Origin: Marsupella aquatica
Taxonomy: Eukaryota > Marchantiophyta
Assembly (NCBI GenBank): GCA_973895155.1
Contig: OZ316898.1
Span: 15,500,001-15,564,000 of the forward strand
Length of the DNA: 64,000 bases
Reading direction: 5' to 3'
Part shown: piece by piece, positions 22,221-32,681 of the stretch
Layout: every line of letters begins with the position of its first letter
How positions within the stretch are numbered: the stretch's first letter is position 1
The notes under the pieces: generated by a model
What the model was told of the DNA's origin: nothing
What the model saw: the letters and a program-made list of their open reading frames with translations, nothing else
Database searches by the model: none
Position numbers and translations under genes: made by a program

Positions 22221-22695
22221 TGTTGGGTATTTACTCTTACGTCTAGGTTAGGTATGACGTGGTTGGTACAACAACGTGGGTTGGTACAACTACGTGGTTA
22301 GGTACAACTATGTGATTAGGTACAACTATGTGGTTAGGTACAACTACGTGATTAGGTACAACTATGTGGTTAGGTACAACTACGTGATTAGGTACAACTA
22401 TGTGGTTAGGTACAACTATGTGGTTAGGTACAACTAAGTTGCACACTATATCATAAGAGGCATGTGTGCTTGGAGAGGTAGAACCAAGGCTCATTGTTAT
22501 GGAGCCACTTGAGAGATAGGGAGAGCTTACACTGTGGAGACTCGGTATAGCCGACGGGCTTAGAGTTCAGTAAAGTTCTCTTGTGTGTTCCCGTGGACGT
22601 AGCCTCAAGGAGGTGAACCACGTATCTCTTGTGTCGACTATTGTGCGTTGGATGGTTCATGGGCTTGCCGTTGCGATCGTCGTCTATGCTCAACA
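22221..22695 (+). repeat. Copia 3' LTR
   Basis: 475 bp with no difference that I can find from the 5' LTR, followed by the second target copy CTAAG (22696-22700). Confidence 0.95.
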
Positions 22696-23074
22696 CTAAG
22701 TTTGTCCTACGTTGGATGGGAGGAGCCTCGTGTTCAGCTTGGGCATTGTGCCAAAGCAATACAAAGGACCCATCATCGCATTGATTCAATGTGACCTTGG
22801 TCCTGTGCTTGTTGGCCATTGTTCGCGGACTGCCATAAAGAAAGTAGATGTTAGTCAAAGTCAAGGAGTGGAATGACATAACAACAATTTGAGGTAAAAA
22901 AATTACCTCAAAGTATCACAACTCCTATGTTTGTTGCCAACTATCATCAATTGTTGTGAAGGTTTCATAAAAGGAACTGTCCAATAACGCCAATCTTTTT
23001 TGACATGTTGATTGCAAGCCATGACCAACGTGACGATCCTGGTTCCATCTTCTTCCATTTGCAAGCACAAAACT

Positions 23075-25009
23075 CTGAAAAAGTAAACATTTCAACCAGA
23101 AGGTCACGATGATACTCTCTATAGTGGAACTCAAGCTATAGTAGTACAATAAAGGGGGACCAGTTGATGTGGAGTAAGAATGGAATCACCCAACCCTTGG
23201 GTGAGAACCTGAAATGGTCGTGAGGGTAAGCACCGAGTAGCCTTCCTCCTCCTCTCCCTCGGCACGCAAACTATCCCGGCACGCAAACTATCCTTCCTCT
23301 TCCTGAAATAGTTGTGAGGGTAAGACCAACTATCCTCCCTCCTCCTCTTCCCTCGGCCTCGGCGTCACGAATTGAGTTTGTACCTTTGAAAAAATATTTG
23401 GAGACAAGGTACAGTCAGAATTTTATCCAACAACGAGGGCTCGATGTCCCAACAAATTTTGCTGTCGGTAGACACGATGATGTTGTCGACACTGCAGTTC
23501 AGCAGGCGCCGCAAGGAATCAAAAAGAAATTGAATTCACATGTAGCTGATGACAGTCCCTGGTGACAACACCATGAGTGGAACTAGTTCCAATTCAACTA
23601 AAACGCAGCCGAATGTAGTGAACGATGCCAATCCGAGTAGCAAGATTGATTGATCCAAAGAAATTTGGAAGAAAAAGGTGGCGACAACTTTCGGGAAGCA
23701 ACTGTGTATGAGTGGAAAAGCTCAAGGGAGGGCTGGGCAACGGCAACAACTTTCGAGAAGCACTGTGTATGAGTGCAAAAGCTCAGGGAAGGTCTGGTCA
23801 GCGACGCGCTACGTAATCACTCAAAAATGAGGGGAGAGATGGGCGTAAGCACTGGCTTCGTCAAGTGCTGTCGTCTGGACTACATTTTCACTCACACAGT
23901 TTCATGTGTCGGCCGAGCTCCCTGCTCTACATCCAGGTCCACCTCCTACTCCTTCATACGTTCATAAGGACAGACACTTGTGAGAGCAAGAGACATTGCC
24001 CAAAATTCCCACGAAGGAGCTCCCTGCTCAGTGAAAATTTCCGCGCCGATGATTCTGTCCGTGCAGCCTCGTCTTGTTTTCAAGCAGTTGTAGAGGATCG
24101 GCAGAATTGGAAAGATTCAAGTCGGCATGAAATTCTCAGTCGAGCAGAGTTATCGAGAGGCTGGAGGTCGCCGGAGGAGAGCAGAGAATCCTGTCAAAGG
24201 GCGTCATTATGGAGAGGGCTCGAACTTAGAAGCGAATGCGCAGCCCGAAGGTTGTGAGATGACAAACGAGCTGTTTGACGTCATACCAAACTGGATGAAT
24301 TGACGCACAGGCAGCAATTGATGCACTTGGATTACAACATTAGGTATTAATTTATGACGCGGTGCTCAGTGAAGCTCAACAAAAAGCTCTGGGAACGAAC
24401 AATAGTCTAAATCTTGGTTTTAAACCCTTGGGAGGCTCTTGACCGGACTTGAACGTATCTTATGAGTGAATCATAAGATCATAGAAGCTGTTCCAGATAC
24501 ATCAACCAGGCAGGATGGGGTCTCGGAATCCTAGAGTGATACGCCTATCCGAATCAGCTGGATGGCCAAGAGTCAAAGGAGGAGAAGAAGATGCAGTGTC
24601 GGTACTCGTGGTGCCAAATTGGAGTAGCTCATGTAGCTCATGGTCGATCGACTCACCTACTAATCGAAGGAAGGCAACATCTTCTCTAGGATCGAGTAGC
24701 TCATCGTCGACTGCTTATGGAATTGTGTAGAAACGAAGGTCCCAGATTTTCTGGGTGACAGGCAACGCGAGGAATGATGACTGAACTTTTGATTGTAAGT
24801 TGCAGCTATGGAGATTCTACAGTACTGATGTGCAACGAAGAACACCACAGCCCAGCGTGAGCGTTGGAGGCAGCGTTGGAGAGGAATGAGGATCACTTGC
24901 CGGGTTGGAGAGGATTGCGGATCACTTGCCGGGCCGCGGAGCTATTCACCCGGGATCACTATACATCCGGGCAGCAAACAATGATGAGCCGGGCAGACCA
25001 CGGGCCCTT
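23075..25009. other. Right arm of the TTAA element, noncoding with short repeats
   Basis: No gene is supported; an 83-codon plus-strand frame at 23314-23565 has no motif. A ~65-bp unit containing ACAACTTTCGGGAAGCAACT and GTGTATGAGTG is repeated at about 23684 and 23749. A ~30-bp unit, TTGGAGAGGAATGAGGATCA and on, is repeated at about 24874 and 24904 near the right TIR. Undetected first exons of the minus-strand gene B could lie here. Confidence 0.45.
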
Positions 25010-25028
25010 TTATACTGGCAGCTGTGGT
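25010..25028 (-). repeat. Right TIR of TTAA element
   Basis: TTATACTGGCAGCTGTGGT, followed by TTAA at 25029-25032; exact inverted match to 9436-9454. Confidence 0.85.
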
Positions 25029-25032
25029 TTAA

Positions 25033-26807
25033 TGGATGGACTGTGGCGCTCAAGTCGACACTCGTAAGGGAGATCATTACCGTTAGAGATTGTAACTTGA
25101 AATGAAACGAAACTTGAAATGCTTCATGAAGATTATCTGGCTTCAATTGACTTGGGAAGGAAGATAATGTCTCCAGTGCTGAAATTGGCATGGGATTTGG
25201 ACCTGATTTGATAACCCGCCGTAGCAGTTATCTTGAAACAATCTGTCTTCCTGGAGCAGGACCTCGTAAAGAATCCTGGAATCAAATCTCACTTCCTTCA
25301 ACTGAACTGTTGTAGGATTCTTCACAACTTTGTTTTCTGCACATCATGGAAAGGAAATATGCGATCCGAGATGCGATCACCATGTAATGACTTCAAGCCA
25401 AGGTTACGAAGAATGTGAAAATAGATTCTCGATCAGCCCAGTCATTGCAGGTTTGCTTGACTCGCTTTCTTTTCTTTTCCTGGAAATTCTCACTCAATGA
25501 CTGTAATACGAACGTGCTTGCTGCTCTTAGTCTTTTCGAGGAAATATCTGCTATTAGAGCGGAGCCTTCCTATCACGGGTGCTGAGATGTCAATGCTCAC
25601 TGACAGGGAAGAGAACGGGAGAATTCCAATCGAACAGATTAGTATTCAGGACGGCCAGGCACAACACAAGTGCTACGAATTAGCATTATAAAGCGTTGTC
25701 CTTGACGTTACGAACGTACACTTCCGTACTACAGAAGTCCAGACCTAAAACTCCAGATCTGAGAACGGCAGAAACCTCGAATGCTATTGAATGTCAATCG
25801 AGATAGACGATCTAGGCAGCCTGAATTCGAGTTTTTAAGGATTGTTTAATTGTGTTGTTGGAATGGTCCCGACCATATTACATTTAGCAATTCGAATTGT
25901 CATCGCTCCTCCAACGTTTTACTTTCTAACAAGAGATTTCCCTTCCCCTTCTGCTGTCGTGAAGGAAAGAAACGCCTTATCTTCTCCCTCGCTGTTTTTG
26001 CCCGTCCGTCTAGTTCGTTTCGTTTGCCTGCCCATTCGTTTTTTGTTTTTTTCCGTCGTCGTCCGTCTTTCAGAGGTTTTCAATTGCATTTCATTTCAGT
26101 CCAAAGAAGCCGATCGTTCCTCGAGGACTAAAACCTGTCATTATCTAGCAATAAAGAAAGTCCAGATTATCGACACTCGCGAACGGCATAGACCAACGTC
26201 AGAGGAATTGCCCCATTACTACAAGTTTGTTGTGGACGGAATGCCCTAGTGATCGTTCTTATCACCAATGTGAATGGTCACAGCGGGAAAGTTTAGGGAA
26301 GTTGGGAATTTTTGCTGAAGAGAATTGAAGGTGGTCAATGTCAAACAGTGAGGTTTAAGATTCACGGTGGTGAAAGATATAACAAGCATAGAGAGTCGAT
26401 ATGGGTTTTTACATGATCATTTCGTTCCCTTTGAATTAGGCATCTCTTGCCTTTGCGTTGTCGGGGCACAGAAAATTGCATGTAATTGTCATCTCTACGC
26501 GTTCAGGATTTTTATTTTCTTACCGAACCCTCCTTGCACAAGGCAGGAAGGTTCGGTGAGAAAAGTGAGCCAAGGTGCAAAACTTCCGAAACAGCTACAG
26601 TAGCTTCCCGTTGATCGGTCAGCACTTTCTTGGAATGTGAACCTTTGAAGTCGTTCGAAGCAAAAAATGATCAGTCAGGAGGCAGGGGCGGATATCTCGT
26701 CTGTCAGCAGTGAAGTTAAGTTCTTCGAGACATCTGGACCTGATGGATAATTATTATCTTCTTCTTCTACCATATAATACTTGATCCCGCCAGTTTACAT
26801 GTGGTGC
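25033..26807. other. Noncoding
   Basis: No supported gene or repeat. The 135-codon plus-strand frame at 25842-26249 and its overlapping frames are low complexity, rich in Phe, Arg and Ser, and show no domain. Confidence 0.45.
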
Positions 26808-26948
26808 AACAATGTGATCTCTAAGGCACCTGACCAGTAAAAGTATTTTTAAGGTTTTTGGATTTTAGCTAGTGTGTCTAATGTTAGCATCTCTAAGGGA
26901 GTAGATGCTAAGAATATTAATTATCAGTTATGCTAAGAATATTAATTA
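26808..26948 (+). repeat. Interspersed repeat, left fragment
   Basis: CAACAATGTGATCTCTAAGG through GTAGATGCTAAGAATATTAA matches 30111-30235 closely. The fragment ends in a 28-bp sequence (26921-26948) repeated exactly at 29892-29919, where the rest of the repeat unit continues. It therefore looks like one repeat copy split by the DNA between. Confidence 0.7.
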
Positions 26949-27018
26949 CGGGTCCTGTTAGAGACTTCTGTAAATCTGAAAATTCTGTCAAAATTCCACA
27001 TCATCCTGTAAATATCCA

Positions 27019-27262
27019 GCCATTAGATGGTTTGAATCCAACCATCTACATCCATTTTGTGTGTGAAAACTCGTGTGAAGGCTCGTGTGGCCTCTCAACT
27101 GAAAATGAATTTTCCTACCATTAGATGTTATTAATCCAACCATCCAGATTCATGTTGTGTGTGAATACTCTTGTGATCTCTTAGCTCAAAAAGAACTTTT
27201 ACATCATTAGATGTTTTGAATCCAATGATCTATGTTGCTTTTGTGTGTGAAACCTCATGTGA
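27019..27262 (+). repeat. ~100-bp tandem repeat, three copies
   Basis: Three diverged units each contain CATTAGATGTTTTGAATCCA, then an ACCATCTACATTC-like stretch and TTTTGTGTGTGAA, starting near 27019, 27118 and 27205. Confidence 0.75.
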
Positions 27263-27654
27263 AGAGTAATGTCGCTTCTTGACACAAACAACTCTATTAA
27301 ACTAAACCTATCCATGCTTGGATGTTGACATAACTAGATTATGCCCTTTATAGTGCCTAAGGAATAAGAAGAACTTGGACAGTAGGTCGGCTTTGAAAAA
27401 AATCGGCTTTGAAAAAAATCAATATTTGAAAAATCTCCAGTTTGGGTATTAGGTATATTTTAAAAGACAATTTAATTACAATAAAATAAAATAAGCTTGG
27501 TAAGCAACATATAAAGCATTTTCTCAACCTCTTGAAGCCATACAAGTAAAATGGGAAAGAATATTATAAATATAAGTAGGGGTGAAAGATCATGAGGAAG
27601 GTGGGGTGAATAAGCGAGGGTTTGATCATGGGAAACTTACATTGAACATTAATG

Positions 27655-28180
27655 CCTTGACTTGTAACCTTCCTAGATAATCTAATTTTGATTTTGAAGT
27701 TACAACTAGGGTCAACCAGTACACTAACCCTTGTAGATGTGTGCACCATAATGTCTTAACTTGTAGTTACCTTATATTGATTTTATAAGTTACAACTGGG
27801 GTCAAAGAGTACACCGACCCTTGCAGATGTGTGTACCAAAATGTCTTAACTTGTAACTTTATATCGATTTTGAAGTTACAAATGGGGTCAAACAATACAC
27901 CAACCCTTGCAGATGTGTGTATCAGAATGCCTTAACTTGTAACCTTATATTGATTTTATAAGTTACAATTGGGGTCAAACAGTACACCGACCCTTGCAGA
28001 TGTGTGTACCAGGATGCCTTAACTTGTAACTTTATATTGAAATTACAACTGGGGTCAAACAATACACCGACCCTTGTGAATGTGTGTACCAGAATGCCTT
28101 AACTTGTAACCTTATATTGATTTTGAAGTTACAATTAGGGTCAAACATTACACCGACCTCTGCATATATGTGTACTATAG
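27655..28180 (+). repeat. ~87-bp minisatellite, six copies
   Basis: Units share ACTTGTAACCTTATATTGAT, then GAAGTTACAACTGGGGTCAA and ACCGACCCTTGCAGATGTGT. About six tandem copies show 5-15 percent divergence. Confidence 0.85.
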
Positions 28181-29891
28181 TTTATTGCATTAACTTGAAT
28201 AATATGATATGGACCTTATAATTATAGTACCTGATTGATAATAAACTTAAGTGAATAATTCTAGGTACAAAGAGCTAACTTCTCCATTTTTGGAATCCAA
28301 CAAAGGGCAAATTTCACTTTCTTAATCTGTAATGCCCTAAGATAACCCTAACAATATGAAACAAGATTACAAAAGACTCATCTACCTACCAAGAGCATTG
28401 CTTTCCACAAATAAATTGCAAATTACAATTACTTATAGTTTTGTTAAGATTGCATAAATCTATTGTGTTGATTCAAATAAAAGGTAAGTGTTGTGGCAAA
28501 TAATTAATATACTAATATTTGCACATCCATATATGATAATGCTACAAATTTTTAGCTAATCTGATAATTTATTTGAAAATAAACACTATTATGATAAATA
28601 TTACATATGTGAAAATTAGATTTTAAAGTGTAGATAGATTTCATGCTTGATTTAGCTTTATGAATGAACAACTTTAGCAATCACATTTATTCAACGAGGA
28701 ATAAAGAGAGAAACAAACCTCTATTTCAAGCTTAGATGATAGCTTGGGGTTGTTTCTTAGTGATGCCATAATTTGTCTACAAATTCACACAAAATTGTTC
28801 ATGTCAATTGAATGGACAAAATATCAAGTCACTTCACAAATAACAAATAAACACAAATTCTAGTCATAAAAACATGCACTGATATAAACATTTACCTTTA
28901 TGGTAGTCACCATGAGAAATCTTAAATAAATATCTTGTATGCCACTTGAGTGTAGCTCTCCCTAGGCCTTATTCAAACATATTCCTTGAATACACACCAA
29001 AAAAGTCATAAGCATATTAATGTCAAAACTCACTTGCACATTCAAGACTAATCAACTATTCTCAAAACATTAAATTATTCTATTATTATAAAATCTCTAC
29101 AAAAATAAGGCTATGACTTTCTATTGATTAGTAAAACATACATTTAAAAAACAGGAATGAAATTAGTATGTTTCTTCTCTTATGAAGGTACCTGTTTATA
29201 AAGTTATTCTCTTCCCAACATGATCATTATGATTCTACACTTATGGGTTTTTTTTTGTTGCCATTTGCCATTAAAATTGATGAGAATTTTGTTTTTGTCA
29301 TTATTAGACAAATCATGATGAATAAATTACACTTTCCAAACAAAAAGTATACTTGTCTCCCAAAAAACAATTAAAAAACCAATGCTATAAATAGTTTTTG
29401 AGTTTATGAATTTGTTTGTTAGTGATGCCAACTTTTATTATGCAAACTTCAAATACTTTTAAAAACATCTCATAATTTTATAGACAAGTCCAATGCATAA
29501 TTATCCATTGCACAAAAACATTGCAAGACAATTAAGTGCAGGTGATTGTCTAGCTCCTTGTCTCCAAGATAGTACATTGCTCACCCTTGTGATGAATAAT
29601 TTGTCACTCGAACAAGCCAGGTGATTGTTGCAATGAGGAGTTGCATTGTGAATTACATAGAGAGGTGAAAAAAACATGAGAGAGATGGAGACAAACAAAG
29701 GATGACAATATTATGTAGCACGCTAAAAGCTCCTTCCAAATTCTTGGCACTGTATTTGGGCACATCATAGAGTTTTGGCAGACTTGATAACCAGGAAAGA
29801 CCAGGAGAGAGAGTTAGTAGGGGAGTTAGTAAAACAAACAAATACAATATTACCACTATGTTAAAAAAATTGAGCTGGACCCACATACTAG

Positions 29892-30420
29892 TTATCAGTT
29901 ATGCTAAGAATATTAATTATCAGTTTTTTCGTGTATTATACATTGACTGTCAAATATCACTAGATTTACAAACTAAGGTTAGATTCTGGCTAATGGGGTC
30001 CATGATTGGTGTGAAAGTGACAAATGGCATAAAAAAATCTAGCAAATTTTAGCCAAAAGTGACAAACACTCTTGGGAGAGGTGAAATTTAGCAAAAATTT
30101 GCACCTAAACAACAATGTGATCTCGAAGGCACCTGACCAGAGTATTTTTTAAGGTTTTTTTATTTTAGTCAGTGTGGCTAATGTCTCTAAGGGAGTAGAT
30201 GCTAGGAATATGCATTATCAGTTTTTCCTGGATTATATACTGCCCGTAAAATATCTCTAGAATTACCAACTGCCAGTAGATTATGGCTAATGAGGTACAT
30301 GATTTGGTGTGAAAGTGACAAATGATATACAAAGAATCTGGCTATTTGAGCCAAAAGTGTCAAACACTCTTTGGGGAGATGAAATTTAGCAAAAATTTGC
30401 ACAATTTGCACCTAAAAAAT
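29892..30420 (+). repeat. Interspersed repeat, right part plus tandem second copy
   Basis: 29892-30110 continues the unit begun at 26808-26948. 30111-30420 is a second, more complete copy in tandem, with shared stretches such as GTGTGAAAGTGACAAATG and GAAATTTAGCAAAAATTTGC. The unit is about 310 bp and noncoding; its class is not recognised. Confidence 0.7.
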
Positions 30421-32681
30421 AAGCTGCTCTGCACGTCTGTTTCAGGACTGGATGTTATGCATACATCAATAAAATAGAATTGTCAATTCATGCTACCCGC
30501 GCACCCGCCTCTCCTGCTGGGTCAAATCAAGCTAGACAGCAATGGATTTTAAATAACGTCAAAGTTTCAGGAACGGGCGTTTGAGAGACTGAGGCATCTC
30601 AGTAGTTGGAGAGAGGGAAGGTCTTCGATGCACCATGATTCCATTTTTGCGACAGCAACCGGTTGGGCACAACAACGACAGTACATCAACAGTCTTGCCC
30701 CAACCGGCGGGCCAGAGGAAACGGGGAGTGTAGTTGCCCAGTCGCAGGTTGGCTCAAAGGGAGTCCCGGTACGGCTGGCCGAGGAAAGAGGTCACTTACG
30801 TGCTCAATCGCGATTTGTACCAAATGTGGTAGGTAGAACCGGGTCAGCCGGACGGACACGTGGGTTTGTCATTGTGTGGGCAGGAAAAGTTGGTTTGGGT
30901 AGCAAGAAAGTAACATAGGAGATTGGGAAAGGAACACGCACATAAAAAGTAGCAAGAGTAGGTGTACTTTAATAGGTGGCAAATGTCCACAGTTTGAAAG
31001 GATTTTTCATACTATAAACCCAATTACTCTTTTATATCACATTCGAATGTTCTACTACATCACACGATATTAAGTCTTTCACACTATCTGGCTGTTGCTT
31101 TCGATGGTTCTTTATATTACACTCCACTGTTCTGATTTCTCTCCTGTACCACACTCAATTGTTCATTTCTATGACATAATGCTCTTCTTTTTAAGGATCG
31201 GGTTGTTGCTTTCGATGTGCAGTTACCAAAACCAAAGAATTGCTTTAAAAATGGCCAAATTGCTAGTATGTCCCGCATGTATATGTTTCCTTCCACGAGA
31301 GAAAGTGTTAGTATATACAAAAATGGTTTTTTTGTATTCCATCTGAGTTCCTCTGGTCCATCTCGGCATTGTGTCAACATGTAACTTCATGGAGGCTTTC
31401 AGTTTCCAGAAATGACATTTTTACTTTATTTACATTTTCAGAATACTCAAACATCACACCCGCACAAACAATGATACGATTCTCTGCAAATTATCCAGTG
31501 ATTTTCCGTTCTCCCCGAACAGTTGGAGTCATTTTTCATTCCCCCGAATTGGTTGGAGTGATTTCGCATTCTCCACTATTGGTTGAGTGATTTTGCAGTT
31601 GTGTTTTGTTTTTCTTTTCTTTTCTCTCGTGTGCAGAGGACCTAGAGCTTCTTCAATTATATACTCACAGTTGAGCCGTACTTAGAGCAGAAATATTTAC
31701 TGTCATTATTGGATCCTCAATTTAATTTTCAACGGAACAACAACTACTGCGCAAGCAACTCAGCCTCCAAGACGACTACTGACTGTTAGTCTTCATAAGC
31801 TGCCTGCAGAGTACTTAGTGAGATTAAGACACCCCACCAGAACCAGCACTTGACGCGGGATAGTAAACATAAGAAAAAAACAAATAGTTGATTACGGGAG
31901 TGAGATGGCACAACAGTTACAAATCAAGGTAGATCATTAGACGAGACAACACAACACCTCGGGAAACTGCACTGTCGTAAATTGTTGACTTGAAATATTC
32001 CACGGATCTGCCTAAAAATGCAAGAGTCCCCCAAAAGTTGAATCCAAACTGTCCAACATCGGAGCTCAACTAGTTACATTGAAATATCCCAGGGATCTAC
32101 CTAAAAATGCCGAGTACGAGAACGTTGAATCCAAACTGTCCAACATCGGAGCTGGAACCGGAATCACTGGAACGAGAGATCTCCAAAGAAAACCAGTGTC
32201 AATCACTATCAAGCTTACTGACAAATCTTTCAGATATCTAATTACAGATATGTACCAGTAAACTTTTGGTCGAATTTACAATTTATGCTCCCGATTCCTT
32301 CTCTAGCTACAACGATATAATCCGCAGTACTGGGCATATACTGACTGTAAAGAGTAATGTAAGAAGATAAAAAAAAGGACTATTGACTATGAGAGAAATG
32401 CCCTCCTGTACCCAAAGAACTAAGCCGTTTCTGTTATATTATCAGACTCGGGACATTCATAAAACCTAGCGCCTACGGTTTTGATTCGCCCTCGTCTTGA
32501 AATGTGCAGACAAGCATGCAAGAATAGTAAGTCCTGCCGCAAAAATTAAGGCTCCAAACAAGGCTACGACAGAAGTGCATTCTACTCACGAATTTAACGA
32601 ATTCTCGGCTTGCCTTGCGACCTTCCCGATCTGTACATACGTATTTATAACTTGTGTCGAATACAATAGCTTACAAAACCT
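30421..32681. other. Noncoding, 3' of the PI4K gene, with small tandem repeats
   Basis: Two local repeats: a ~31-bp unit (31497-31595, for example GGTTGGAGTGATTTCGCATT) in about three copies, and an 87-bp tandem duplication (31990-32070 and 32078-32155) containing AATCCAAACTGTCCAACATC. The part nearest 32682 should include the kinase 3' UTR. No other gene is supported; the 96-codon frame at 30628-30918 has no motif. Confidence 0.5.

Larger units (their letters stand above)
16853..22695 (+). mobile_element. Copia LTR retrotransposon, complete, 5843 bp
   Basis: Two 475-bp LTRs that I find identical base for base (TGTTGGG...CTCAACA), a tRNA-iMet PBS, gag with zinc knuckle, pol in the order protease, integrase, reverse transcriptase, RNase H, a polypurine tract, and a perfect 5-bp target duplication CTAAG. 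The domain order is Ty1/Copia. Identical LTRs mean a very recent insertion. Even so, the gag-pol frame contains TAG at 18487 and TGA at 18754. Confidence 0.95.
16573..23074 (-). pseudogene. Accessory gene B of the TTAA element, split by Copia
   Basis: Minus-strand exons: 23074-22917 (after a TTTTTCAG acceptor, ending at AG/GTAATT), then 22829-22696, then 16852-16573 ending in a TAG. The last two pieces were one exon; a Copia element with CTAAG target duplication (16848-16852 and 22696-22700) separates them. Apart from the insertion, the reading frame is open and the splice phases match. The protein is a paralogue of gene A (CAAYSYVDS, ATW near the C-terminus, conserved FC). The first exon shows MEEDGTRIV and KKDWRYWTVP. 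Family and function unknown. The genes lie head to tail on the same strand, consistent with tandem duplication inside the transposon. Confidence 0.6.
9436..25028 (+). mobile_element. Kolobok-like DNA transposon, TTAA-flanked, 15.6 kb
   Basis: Perfect 19-bp inverted termini (ACCACAGCTGCCAGTATAA at 9436-9454, its complement at 25010-25028) are each bordered by TTAA (9432-9435 and 25029-25032). TTAA target duplication is the hallmark of the Kolobok and piggyBac groups. The enclosed transposase (11534-14675) has the Kolobok-like motif layout. The element also carries two related minus-strand genes (15601-16182 and 16573-23074), the second split by a nested Copia insertion. Without Copia and one target copy the element is about 9.75 kb. 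The TIRs continue inward with imperfect similarity for some 30 more bases. Tandem repeats crowd both arms. What is seen: ends, TTAA and an open transposase. What is inferred: that all enclosed genes move as one unit. Confidence 0.82.
26949..29891. other. 2.94-kb AT-rich segment between 28-bp direct repeats
   Basis: The segment is bounded by exact 28-bp direct repeats (26921-26948, 29892-29919) and interrupts an older interspersed repeat. It holds two minisatellites (27019-27262 and 27655-28180) and no coding region. No terminal inverted repeat is evident. It could be an insertion or a rearrangement product. Confidence 0.5.

Noticed and set aside
23314-23565. 83-codon plus-strand frame in the right arm of the TTAA element
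   Set aside because: No homology to the other genes of the element and no recognisable motif; kept only as noncoding arm.
9432-25032. piggyBac identity for the TTAA-flanked element
   Set aside because: The TTAA fits, but the transposase motifs (DLWHKAKNL, ETFH, YAIKR, intron-rich gene) and TIR sequence are not those of piggyBac.
25842-26249. 135-codon plus-strand frame
   Set aside because: Low complexity (Phe, Arg, Ser), an overlapping frame of similar length, no motif and no splice context.
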